Assembly: GCA_030146365.1 (NCBI GenBank)
Contig: JASLBU010000187.1
Location: 1-64,000, forward strand
DNA length: 64,000 nt
Reading direction: 5' to 3'
Source of the DNA: Candidatus Limnocylindria bacterium
GTDB lineage: Bacteria > Chloroflexota > Limnocylindria > QHBO01
The first letter of the stretch is position 1, and each line of letters starts with the position of its first letter. Below, piece after piece: positions 8,700-15,615 of this stretch. A program made the position numbers and the translations under genes. Under the pieces are notes generated by a model. It worked only from the letters and a program-made list of their open reading frames with translations. It had not been told where the DNA came from and made no database searches.

Positions 8700-10382
8700 T
8701 CAGCCTGCCGAGGTCGTTCCCGACCAAGGGAGCCGGATCGTGAAGGTGGACCCCGATCCCTCGGTGCTCTCGACCGCGAGCGTGCCGCCCAGCTGCTCGA
8801 GCACCTGACGGCAACCGGCCAGCCCCAGGCCGATGCCTCGCAGCATCGTGGCGTTCGATCCGCGGCGGTACGGCTGGAAGATCCCGCCCAGCTCGGACGC
8901 GGGGATGCCGATCCCCTCGTCTCGCACCGAGATCGCCACCTCACGGTCGCCGGCGCGCACGTCAATGGTCACGGTTCCGCCGTCCGGGCTGTACTTCACC
9001 GCGTTGTCCACCAGGTTGTCCAGCACACGCTCGAGCCGACCGGTGTCCCAGGTGCCGATCAGGACCGGCTCGCCCCGAACCTGGATGCTGTGGCGCTGCG
9101 CCCTTCCCCGATGCTCGTCCGCGAGCTGCGTCAGTACGGGAACGAGGTCCGTCTCGACGAGGTCGAGCGGCAGCGACTGGCGCGAGCGGATCATGGCCAC
9201 ATCCATGAGCTCTCCCACCAGGCGAGCCAGCTTGCCGGTCGTGCGCTCCGCGTTCAACAGGTTCCGCGCCAGCTCCTCCGTTCCGCTCCCCGCGTTCTCG
9301 AGGCGGCTGAGCCGGCGCTGGGCGAGCTGCACGTTCCCCAAGATGGCCTGGAGCGGCGTGCGCATGTCATGGGATGCCATCGCCAGGAAGTCGTCACGCA
9401 GCCGCAGCGCCTCCTGCGACTCGTGCAGAAGCCGCGAGTTGTCGACCGCGAGGGCCGCTCGCCCCGCCAGGTCCATGAGGAAAGTGCGGTCTGCCTCCGA
9501 ATACTGGTGGCCGGACTCCGCGCCGGCGAGCGTCATGGCGCCGAGCACCTGGCCGCGTGCGATGAGTGGCAGGATGGCGACGGAGCGCAGGCCGAGCTGC
9601 CGAAGCAGCTCCAGGTGCTCCTGGTCGGTCGCGCGGGCGCGAAGCATTTCGTCACCGATCTCCGGGAGGATCAACGCCTCCCCCGTAGAGATCACCGTCG
9701 CGACGCCACCGCCCCGCTGGGGGTCCGGCGGATAGCGCCGCTCCAGTTCTTCCACGAGGAAACGCATCTGCGCGTCCGGGTGCGCGACCGCCGCGCGGTG
9801 CACGCCGTTCTCCGCCAGGACATCGACGACACACCAGTCGGCCACGGCCATGACAACGGTCTCGGCGAGCGACTGGAGCGCGGCCTCGTAGTCCGTGGTG
9901 GCCGCGACGGCCGCCCCGGCATCGGCCAGCAGACGAAGCCGCTCCTCCGTGCGCTTGCGCTCCGTGACGTCCTCGAACGCGTTGACGACGAACCGCACCG
10001 TCGATCCGTCGACAACCGGCGAAGCCTTCACCACCGCCCACCGCTCGCCCGGTTGATCCCGGACGCGGAATCCGACCAGGGAGGCAGGCTCGGCTTCCCC
10101 CCGCAACGCGCGGCGTCCGGGCAGGGAGTCTCTCGAGAGCGGCTGCCGGCGCTCGTCCATGAGCTGATAGCGACCCATGACGTCTTCGAGCGGCGCGGCC
10201 ACCAGCGCGTCAGCCGATTCGTAGCCGCTCTGTCGTGCAGCGGCCTCGTTGGCAAACAGCAGCCGTCCGTCCGGCCCCTGGACGGTGAAGGGGCCCGCGA
10301 CGCGGCGCAGGACCTCGATCAAATCTTCGGCGCCCGCATCCCACCCCGCCTCGACGCGCTCCGTGTGTCCGGCGTCGCTCAC
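8700..10382 (-). CDS. PAS-GAF sensor histidine kinase
   Basis: A 560-residue soluble sensor kinase with no membrane helix. In order: an N-terminal PAS domain (about 20-150, with the PAC-like end FVVNAFEDVTERK), a GAF domain (about 160-315), a HisKA dimerisation domain with phospho-acceptor His338 in ASHDMRTPL, and an HATPase domain with N box DNLVDNAVKYSP, G1 RDEGIGIP and G2 GIGLGLAG. It should autophosphorylate in response to an intracellular signal. The GTG start lies one base after the stop of the receiver gene 10384-10755, so kinase and receiver form one unit. Confidence 0.92.
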   Translation of the reverse strand: MSDAGHTERVEAGWDAGAEDLIEVLRRVAGPFTVQGPDGRLLFANEAAARQSGYESADALVAAPLEDVMGRYQLMDERRQPLSRDSLPGRRALRGEAEPASLVGFRVRDQPGERWAVVKASPVVDGSTVRFVVNAFEDVTERKRTEERLRLLADAGAAVAATTDYEAALQSLAETVVMAVADWCVVDVLAENGVHRAAVAHPDAQMRFLVEELERRYPPDPQRGGGVATVISTGEALILPEIGDEMLRARATDQEHLELLRQLGLRSVAILPLIARGQVLGAMTLAGAESGHQYSEADRTFLMDLAGRAALAVDNSRLLHESQEALRLRDDFLAMASHDMRTPLQAILGNVQLAQRRLSRLENAGSGTEELARNLLNAERTTGKLARLVGELMDVAMIRSRQSLPLDLVETDLVPVLTQLADEHRGRAQRHSIQVRGEPVLIGTWDTGRLERVLDNLVDNAVKYSPDGGTVTIDVRAGDREVAISVRDEGIGIPASELGGIFQPYRRGSNATMLRGIGLGLAGCRQVLEQLGGTLAVESTEGSGSTFTIRLPWSGTTSAG

Positions 10383-10383
10383 C

Positions 10384-10755
10384 TCAGGCCACGCACTGCG
10401 ATACGCAGGCGCGGCTCACGACGTCCAGCAGCCGGTCGATCGCCACCGGCTTCTGCAGCCACCAGCGCGTCCCCACCTGGGCCGCCTCCTCCTGGATTCG
10501 GTAATGCGCGGCGACCACGACGAAGGGCAGGCCGCGCTGGCGCAGGTGCGCCGCAAGCTGCCAGCCGTCCATGCGCGGCATCCGCAGGTCGACGATGGCG
10601 ACGCAGGGCCGGGCGGCCAAGTCGAGCACCTCGAGCGCCTCGAGGCCGTCGCCGGCCTGGAGGACATGCCAGCCCTCGTCTCGCAGGATCTCGACGTACA
10701 GCGCCCTCAGGGACGGATCGTCCTCCACGACGAGCACCGAACCACCGGTCGTCAT
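10384..10755 (-). CDS. single-domain response regulator (receiver only)
   Basis: A 123-residue CheY-like receiver with the acidic pair in VVEDDPS, phospho-acceptor Asp in IVDLRMP and Lys in LQKPVAIDRLLD. No output domain. It is the first gene of the receiver-kinase unit and is probably phosphorylated by the kinase at 8700-10382. Where Thr/Ser is usual after strand 4 it has VVAAHY, so switching may be altered. A TAGGAT hexamer seven bases before the ATG indicates a leaderless start. Confidence 0.88.
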   Translation of the reverse strand: MTTGGSVLVVEDDPSLRALYVEILRDEGWHVLQAGDGLEALEVLDLAARPCVAIVDLRMPRMDGWQLAAHLRQRGLPFVVVAAHYRIQEEAAQVGTRWWLQKPVAIDRLLDVVSRACVSQCVA

Positions 10756-10762
10756 GCCGGTG

Positions 10763-10768
10763 ATCCTA
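10763..10768 (-). promoter_or_regulatory. -10 element, leaderless start
   Basis: TAGGAT on the minus strand ends seven bases before the ATG at 10755, with no ribosome site between. It is the promoter of the receiver-kinase unit. Confidence 0.6.
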
Positions 10769-10805
10769 GTCGACGGCCCCGCGGCGGACGCAATGAGGCG
10801 TCGCG

Positions 10806-11414
10806 TCAGCCCGCGAGCGAGGCGACGGCCGCGCCCGAGAGGCCGGTGGCGTCGAGAATCGCCATCGGATGCACCGGCCGGCGAAGTCGGATGGCGTCGA
10901 CGGCCTGCGTCAGATCCTCGAGGGCGGGGCCGAAGCTATCGGCGTCATGGCAGACCACGATCACGGTGCCACGCCGCCGGCTCGCGGCAAGCCCCCGCGA
11001 CAGCTGGTTGATCAGGGCCACCGGGTCGCCCGGCGTCGCGTCGTACAGGACGAGCCCGTAATCCCGCTTCCACACGCGGTCCACGGCCCGATTGGTCATG
11101 CCCAGCCGATCGACGTCCACGCCCATCGTGAGCGAGAGCATCTGCTCGATCCTCGTGACGGCCGCCTCGTCACCACCGATGACGCATGCGGCCTTGTCGG
11201 TCAGGTCAACCGGGGCGATGGACGAGGTGGCGGGACGGCCGTCTGCCTGACGAGCCAATCCGCGGCGACGGAGCCTTGCGCGTGCGGCGCACGTCTCCAC
11301 GTGGGTGCATGCCCACGCTCGCTCATCGGCGGGCGACACCGGTCGGAAGGCGTTGCGACCACTGCGCCCGCAGCGAATGCACGTCCGTTGGCGTCGAGAC
11401 GATCCCCCTTGCAT
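10806..11414 (-). CDS. zinc-finger plus degenerate receiver-like protein
   Basis: A 202-residue protein without a family name I can give. Residues 10-45 hold Cys-x2-Cys (CIRCG) and a later WACTHVETC, spaced like a small zinc-binding module. After a basic linker, residues 75-200 follow the alternating pattern of a receiver domain (ACVIGGDE, GLVLYDATPGDP, GTVIVVCHDAD) but lack the acidic pair and the conserved Lys, so it is probably a pseudo-receiver. It lies between two conventional receivers in the signalling island. The start is uncertain; neither a ribosome site nor a -10 supports 11414 clearly. Confidence 0.6.
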   Translation of the reverse strand: MQGGSSRRQRTCIRCGRSGRNAFRPVSPADERAWACTHVETCAARARLRRRGLARQADGRPATSSIAPVDLTDKAACVIGGDEAAVTRIEQMLSLTMGVDVDRLGMTNRAVDRVWKRDYGLVLYDATPGDPVALINQLSRGLAASRRRGTVIVVCHDADSFGPALEDLTQAVDAIRLRRPVHPMAILDATGLSGAAVASLAG

Positions 11415-11535
11415 GCCTCATGGCAATGCAGTGCGTGTGCCAGCCCGCAGGTATTGACTCCAGCCACTCGCGCGGTCGTGCGGAGACGGAGGCGGATGCC
11501 GCATACTTCACTCGTTACGCCCAGGGAGAGAGCCG

Positions 11536-11985
11536 GTGTCGCAGGCCACGGACCGCACGCGCGCGCAGGACGGCAATCCGCCGGCGGCCGCCGTCGGCAG
11601 CAAGCACATCATGGTCGTCAACGACACGGAGGAGATCATTGAGCTCTTCCGCGACATCCTCGAAGGGATGGGCCACCGGGTCACGGCCACCACCTACGCG
11701 CCGGACGAGCTCAAGGAGATCATCGGCCACGAGCCGGACCTCGTGATCCTGGACCTGGTCATCGGCGGCGAGAAGGTGGGATGGCAGCTGGCGCAGAAGA
11801 TGCGCATGGCGCGAGAGACGGAGTCGATCCCGATCGTCATCTGCACCGCCGCCACCGAGCAGGTCCGCGAGCAGGAGGGCTGGCTGACCGCACAGGCGAT
11901 CAAGGTGGTCCTCAAACCGTTCACGATCGACGAGCTCGAGGTCGCGGTCACCAAGGCGCTCTCACTGCCGGGGTTGCGAAGCTAG
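11536..11985 (+). CDS. single-domain response regulator with Asn-Asp acidic pocket
   Basis: A 149-residue receiver with a 20-residue disordered lead. The phospho-acceptor Asp is in VILDLVIGG and the Lys in VLKPFTIDEL; the switch Thr is present (ICTAAT). The acidic pair is Asn-Asp (VVNDTEE) rather than Asp-Asp, which could weaken magnesium binding. No output domain. The GTG start has a ribosome site (GGGAGAG). It is transcribed away from the zinc-finger/pseudo-receiver gene. Confidence 0.87.
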   Translation: MSQATDRTRAQDGNPPAAAVGSKHIMVVNDTEEIIELFRDILEGMGHRVTATTYAPDELKEIIGHEPDLVILDLVIGGEKVGWQLAQKMRMARETESIPIVICTAATEQVREQEGWLTAQAIKVVLKPFTIDELEVAVTKALSLPGLRS

Positions 11986-12023
11986 CCTTCGCCCCGAGCG
12001 TCAGATGGCGCGCCCGATCGCGA

Positions 12024-12139
12024 TGCGCGCATGACCGCTACGATGCCCATGAGGCCCGATCCGAGGAGATTGGCCCCGGCAGAGAGCGGGTGACGGCGCC
12101 GGCGAAGCCGCCGATGCCGATGAAGATGACCGGGGTCAC
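12024..12139 (-). pseudogene. crcB: remnant of a CrcB/Fluc fluoride channel gene
   Basis: A good ribosome site (GAGGAG) precedes a GTG at 12139. The following 18 codons, starting MTPVIFIGIGGFAGAVTR, match the first helix of the CrcB fluoride-exporter family. The frame then meets a TAG at 12038. In the next frame comes ANLLGSGLMGIVAV, which matches the second-helix Asn-Leu-hGly motif of the same family. About 20 residues between the two pieces and everything after helix 2 (of about 125 residues) are missing. I read this as a deletion plus frameshift decay product; a functional microprotein is unlikely. Confidence 0.55.
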
Positions 12140-12196
12140 TGGCGCGCTCCTCTGTGGTACAGCCGAGCCTGCCGATGGAACTCCGCAGCGTGGCGT

Positions 12197-12248
12197 AGAC
12201 CCGGCGGCGGGTCTCGGGTGCGGTGGCGATTCCTGATGATGAGACCCG
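12197..12248 (-). promoter_or_regulatory. alternative stem-loop leader upstream of the crcB remnant
   Basis: Read on the minus strand, three segments occur in order: CGGGTCTC (12248-12241), GAGACCCG (12215-12208) and CGGGTCT (12203-12197). The middle one pairs perfectly with either neighbour (8 or 7 bp), as in attenuators and riboswitch expression platforms. A further GTGCCG/CGGCAC pairing (12254-12259 with 12284-12289) lies upstream. It stands before the ribosome site of the broken crcB. I cannot match it confidently to the fluoride riboswitch consensus. The wider 12140-12322 stretch shows no other gene. Confidence 0.4.
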
Positions 12249-12310
12249 ACGAAGTGCCGTCCGGCGCTCCCCTTCGAGGGCGGCGGCACCATCATGCGCC
12301 TCCGCGCTGA

Positions 12311-12316
12311 TACGCT
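12311..12316 (+). promoter_or_regulatory. -10 element, leaderless start
   Basis: TACGCT ends six bases before the ATG at 12323. There is no Shine-Dalgarno sequence between. Confidence 0.55.
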
Positions 12317-12322
12317 TCGGCC

Positions 12323-12664
12323 ATGACATCCATGAGCCGACGCACCGATATGGTGCCCGTCCTGTTCAAGGGTGGTCCGCTGCACCGGCAGGTCCACGTG
12401 TGGGCCAAGGCCGACGCGGAGGGCGCCACCGTCGTTCGGATGGACCACGACGGGGGCAGTGGCTTCTACATCCGATCGCGCCGATGGCGCAGCCTGCTGA
12501 GCACGCACCGGGCACTCATCTACGCGTGGAAGGCTGAGACGTACCCATCGGAAGCGCCGCGACCGAGCGCGGCAGCAGCAGTCCGCGGCGCCGACCGGGG
12601 GCGCAGCGGCAAGACCGGAGCGCGTACGCTGGACGAGTCGGAGAGCCGACCCCAGGCGTCATAA
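12323..12664 (+). CDS. small hypothetical protein
   Basis: A 113-residue protein. The first 70 residues look folded, with a Lys-Gly-Gly-Pro-Leu turn and a later Gly-Phe-Tyr-Ile-Arg-Ser strand. This resembles a widespread family of short proteins with a GGPLDG-type turn and a YxRR-type end, whose function is unknown. The last 40 residues are Ala/Arg/Ser-rich and probably disordered. The upstream TACGCT at the leaderless spacing supports that the gene is expressed. Its stop overlaps the end of the convergent membrane-protein gene by six bases. Confidence 0.6.
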   Translation: MTSMSRRTDMVPVLFKGGPLHRQVHVWAKADAEGATVVRMDHDGGSGFYIRSRRWRSLLSTHRALIYAWKAETYPSEAPRPSAAAAVRGADRGRSGKTGARTLDESESRPQAS

Positions 12665-13165
12665 CTGGTCTCGGCGGTCGGAGCGCCGAATGCGGCTCAT
12701 GACGGCGAGCAGAAGCATCCCGGTCCCCGCCAGCTGCCACGGCCAGCTCCCGGGCGATGGGAGTCCCGTGTCGGGCATGCTGGCGCCGAACCGGTCGGCG
12801 AGCTGCTGCAACCGGGAGTCGGAGATGCGGTGCGTCAGCTCGCACAGCCCGGTTGCCAGCTCGCCGTTCCAGATGTCGTCGCCGGCCAGGACCAGGTAGG
12901 ACCCGCCGGGCTCGAAGCCACTGCCACTGACACCTGCTGGAGGATCGAAGGGCTCGATCGACGTGACGGTCCCCGCCGCGATCACCCGCCACCGCTCGGA
13001 TCTGGCGTGGCTGCCGTCCAGGACTGACTCGATGACACCCGGCGTCTCGCCCGACTCGCCGCAGCTCAGCCCGACTGACGGGCCCACGGATGTCGCCAGG
13101 GCGGTCGCCGCCAGACTCACTGCGGCGCTGCCGAGAAGAGCAGATCGAGAGCGACTCACGGTCAA
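12659..13165 (-). CDS. exported protein with sortase-like C-terminal signal
   Basis: A 168-residue protein with an N-terminal signal sequence (SRSRSALLGSAAVSLAATALA), an extracytoplasmic domain of about 100 residues with two Cys, and a C-terminus reading MPDTG, then a hydrophobic stretch (WQLAGTGMLLLAVMS) and a basic tail (RIRRSDRR). That end has the layout of an LPxTG sorting signal with a variant motif. The start may be TTG 13165 or GTG 13159; GAGGGG upstream fits either. Function of the folded domain is unknown. No sortase gene lies in the window. Confidence 0.7.
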   Translation of the reverse strand: MTVSRSRSALLGSAAVSLAATALATSVGPSVGLSCGESGETPGVIESVLDGSHARSERWRVIAAGTVTSIEPFDPPAGVSGSGFEPGGSYLVLAGDDIWNGELATGLCELTHRISDSRLQQLADRFGASMPDTGLPSPGSWPWQLAGTGMLLLAVMSRIRRSDRRDQL

Positions 13166-13190
13166 GCCACCCCTCGTCAGCCGGGGGTGG

Positions 13191-13263
13191 GGTGGCCTAC
13201 GGGGCTCGAACCCGTAACCTTCGGAGCCACAATCCGATGCTCTGCCATTGAGCTAAGGCCACC
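13191..13263 (-). tRNA. tRNA-His (GTG anticodon)
   Basis: The reverse strand folds as a full cloverleaf: acceptor GTGGCCT with AGGCCAC, D-arm TAGCTCAATGGCAGAGC, anticodon loop TTGTGGC giving GTG, and T-arm with GGTTCGAGCC. An extra 5' G opposite C73 (13263 with 13191) is the histidine identity pair. CCA is not encoded. The T-loop start and stem lengths are standard. Confidence 0.96.
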
Positions 13264-13335
13264 ACGAACCGCGCGTGGACGAGCGCGGGACGGCGGGTAT
13301 CGTCGCCGATCGGCCGTCAGGGCGCAACCGACCGA

Positions 13336-13593
13336 TCAGTCTCCTCGCCCGCGGAAGATGAGCAGGATGAGCGCCGCCCCGATCGTGGCGATCACGAGCG
13401 CACCCAGCCATCCGTCCGCCTCGGACATGCCGAGAACGTTCACCCACACGAAGCCGCCGATGAGGCCGCCGACGATGCCCACCAGCATGGTGCCCAGGCA
13501 CCCCATGCGCTGGCGGCCGGGGACGAAGGCGCCCGCGATGGCGCCGGCGAGGAGCCCGATGATCATCCAACCGAAAATGCCCAGGTCAGGCAT
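13336..13593 (-). CDS. GlsB/YeaQ/YmgE-type small membrane protein
   Basis: An 85-residue protein with three hydrophobic segments and the glycine-rich pattern (GLLAGAIAGAFVPGR, then GIVGGLIGGFVW) of the transglycosylase-associated/GlsB family. These are stress-linked inner-membrane proteins of unclear mechanism. A strong ribosome site (GGAGGA) precedes the ATG. It appears to be monocistronic, between tRNA-His and a hypothetical operon. Confidence 0.9.
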   Translation of the reverse strand: MPDLGIFGWMIIGLLAGAIAGAFVPGRQRMGCLGTMLVGIVGGLIGGFVWVNVLGMSEADGWLGALVIATIGAALILLIFRGRGD

Positions 13594-13679
13594 GTGATGT
13601 CCTCCTTCGACTGTCGTGCCGGCGGATCATGACGGGCGGATGGTCACCCTGGAGCGAGAACGCCGCACGCCGTGCCGCC

Positions 13680-14165
13680 TCAGTCCTCGACCGTCCGGGT
13701 GAAGTCGACGACGACCGATCCCTCGGTGACCTCCGCCGGGAAGCGCTGCAGCGGCTGGCCATCGGCCTCGACCGGGAGGCCCTCGAACGTCCAGGTCCGA
13801 CCGTCGCAGTCGGCGAGGCGGTCGGCGGCCACCTCGACCGGGCAGTCCGTCCGCCCGGGGCTCGCGGCGTTGAGGACCGTCACGCCGCCGAACGAGGACT
13901 CCACCACGATGATGCGCAGCTGCGATCGTCCGTCGCCGGCGTCCCGCTCTCCATCGTGGCCGTAGGACCGCACCAACAGCTGGTCCCGTTGGATCGGCCC
14001 CTCGCTGACCTCCGACAGGGTGGCGACGATGGTGACCGCGTCATCCCTGGGCGGCGCGAGGCTGAAGATCGCCGGCCGCACGAGCGCCGCGATGCCGAGG
14101 CCAGCGAGGGCGATCAGCAGGCAGCCGATGGCCGCGCGCCGAACCGGAACCGGTTCGTCATGCAT
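13680..14165 (-). CDS. membrane-anchored hypothetical protein
   Basis: A 161-residue protein with one N-terminal membrane helix (AAIGCLLIALAGLGIAALV) and an extracytoplasmic beta-rich domain of about 120 residues with two Cys (TDCPVEV and ADCDGR). I do not recognise the domain. Its start overlaps the stop of the phosphoesterase gene by eight bases (ATGCATGA), so it is the last gene of a three-gene operon that begins at 15539. Confidence 0.75.
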   Translation of the reverse strand: MHDEPVPVRRAAIGCLLIALAGLGIAALVRPAIFSLAPPRDDAVTIVATLSEVSEGPIQRDQLLVRSYGHDGERDAGDGRSQLRIIVVESSFGGVTVLNAASPGRTDCPVEVAADRLADCDGRTWTFEGLPVEADGQPLQRFPAEVTEGSVVVDFTRTVED

Positions 14166-14856
14166 GGCAGCCGACCTCCGAGTCGGGCGGCAGCAGCTCC
14201 ACGATCGTCGCGCCCGTGCAGTTGTAGAAGGTCGTGACGTCGTGGGTGGCCATCCGGTCGTCGATTCCCCGCCGCACCAGCGCCGTGTGACCGTGGAGCC
14301 AGAGTGGCGGGCCGATCCGGTCGACGAACCATTTGAACGCGGGGAATCCCCGGTGCGCCAGATCGGTGTCGTCGTTCACTCCGCGTGGAGGCGCGTGCGT
14401 CACCACCAGCAGCGGACGTCGCGCACGGGCACGCGGCCACGCACCGATCACCTTCCTCCACATCCCGACGGACGAGACCTGCATGCCACGCTGGTTGTAG
14501 CGGGGTGACCCGGAGAAGCCGATGAGTCGCAGCCCGGACTCCTCGACGACCCTCCCGTCCACCATCGGCTCAGGGAGGAGAACACGCTCGGTGTGCGCCC
14601 AGGCGGCTCCGACGTCGTGGTTGCCTCGGACGTACCGCAGCGGCGCGTGGAACGCATCGGTCACGAAGCAGAGATAGTCGGGCTCCAGGTCCCCTGCGCC
14701 GATCACCAGATCGACCTTGCCGATCGCCTCGCGCGTGCCCGGCGAGTCGAGGCTCTGATCCGGTTCGTCGCTCACCGCGAGGATGCGGATCGGTCGGCCC
14801 TCTCGGCCGGCGAAGGGGACGGGGTCCGGCCACCTGATTCGGAGCCGATCCGTCAC
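14158..14856 (-). CDS. calcineurin-like metallophosphoesterase
   Basis: A 232-residue cytosolic phosphoesterase. The metal-binding motifs appear as VSDEPD, GAGDLEPDY, GNHD, VTHAPP and LHGHT, in family order. The first motif has Glu where the family usually has His after SDx, so the metal site may differ slightly. The substrate (nucleotide, phosphodiester or phosphoprotein) cannot be inferred. Its GTG start overlaps the stop of the ParB-like gene (GTGA), and its stop overlaps the next gene. Confidence 0.88.
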   Translation of the reverse strand: MTDRLRIRWPDPVPFAGREGRPIRILAVSDEPDQSLDSPGTREAIGKVDLVIGAGDLEPDYLCFVTDAFHAPLRYVRGNHDVGAAWAHTERVLLPEPMVDGRVVEESGLRLIGFSGSPRYNQRGMQVSSVGMWRKVIGAWPRARARRPLLVVTHAPPRGVNDDTDLAHRGFPAFKWFVDRIGPPLWLHGHTALVRRGIDDRMATHDVTTFYNCTGATIVELLPPDSEVGCHA

Positions 14857-15539
14857 ACGTCGGACCGATCGTCGCGTGCCAGTTCCTGGCGGGAGAGCTC
14901 GTCCTCCGGCGTTCGCTGCTCGACAGTCCGGGACATGCGGCCGGCCGCAGCGCGACGCACCGATTGCGAGCCGATCAGCGCGCCGGTGTCCAGGTGCGTA
15001 TGCCCCTGGGTGCTGATGCCCGGCAGGGTCAGCTGCGTGACATCGGCGTCGATCTCGATCGCCCCGGCCAGGCGGGCGCCGGCCACCCGGTTGTGGCCGT
15101 CGGCGACGTAGTACTCGTCCCCCACCTGGACGAGCTCCACGGGAGGGAGCATGACGAGCCGATCCATCGCCGTCGTGATCCGTTGCCAGCGAGCCCGCCA
15201 GTTCTCCCCGCGGAGACGCGGCAGGGGCAGGAAGTCGGCGGTGTTCTGCGATGGGTGGCGCATCGTCCCGACGATGCGGTCGATCTCGACGCTGTGCAGC
15301 CCGATCCCCCGCCGGGGGGCGCGGCTCGCCTCCGGGTGCCGCTCGTAGAGGGAGGGAAGCACCGACCGAGCGGTCTCGCGATCGGCGGCACCCGGCGAGC
15401 GGCGCAGGATCGCCTCGAAGACGCGGTTCGCGAACGTCCCGACGACCATGAGCAGCGCGAGCCGGGACAGGACCCGACGGGCCTCGGCAATGAACGAATG
15501 GATAACGGGTGGCATACGAACCGGTAGCGGGTGTTGCAC
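14853..15539 (-). CDS. ParB/Srx-fold (ParB-N-like) protein
   Basis: A 228-residue protein (from GTG 15539). Residues 115-165 contain a ParB N-terminal-like module (MLPPVELVQVGDEYYVADGH, then NRVAGARLAGAIEIDADV). This fold occurs in partition proteins, sulfiredoxin and CTP-dependent enzymes. No helix-turn-helix DNA-binding domain follows, so it is not a chromosomal ParB. The first 45 residues contain a hydrophobic helix. An ATG at 15515 is an equally possible start. It heads a three-gene operon divergent from the sugar importer. Confidence 0.7.
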   Translation of the reverse strand: MQHPLPVRMPPVIHSFIAEARRVLSRLALLMVVGTFANRVFEAILRRSPGAADRETARSVLPSLYERHPEASRAPRRGIGLHSVEIDRIVGTMRHPSQNTADFLPLPRLRGENWRARWQRITTAMDRLVMLPPVELVQVGDEYYVADGHNRVAGARLAGAIEIDADVTQLTLPGISTQGHTHLDTGALIGSQSVRRAAAGRMSRTVEQRTPEDELSRQELARDDRSDV

Positions 15540-15546
15540 CCCGTAC

Positions 15547-15552
15547 TATGAT
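15547..15552 (+). promoter_or_regulatory. -10 of the carbohydrate importer operon
   Basis: TATGAT lies 63 bases before the importer ATG, leaving a leader of about 57 bases with a ribosome site (GAGGAG). An inverted repeat GGGTG-TTG-CACCC at 15528-15540 lies just upstream and could be an operator, shared with the divergent gene. A -35 is not clear. Confidence 0.4.
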
Positions 15553-15615
15553 GCCTCATCCGAGCAGGGGCCATTCGGCCCACGTCTGGCTGCCGATCAC
15601 GAGGAGTGAGCCCAC

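Noticed and set aside
8616..10763. 715-codon plus-strand frame opposite the histidine kinase
   Set aside because: Mirror of a conserved PAS-GAF-kinase gene, with no recognisable domain.
12140..12330. Fluoride riboswitch
   Set aside because: The region folds and precedes a crcB remnant, but I could not align it convincingly with the conserved pseudoknot core, so it is listed only as a structured leader.
14853..15539. Chromosome partition protein ParB
   Set aside because: Only the ParB-N-like module is present; there is no helix-turn-helix domain or ParA neighbour.
15528..15541. GGGTG-TTG-CACCC inverted repeat as a firm operator
   Set aside because: It is short, and it lies inside the ParB-like gene if that gene starts at 15539. 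It is mentioned only with the promoter.
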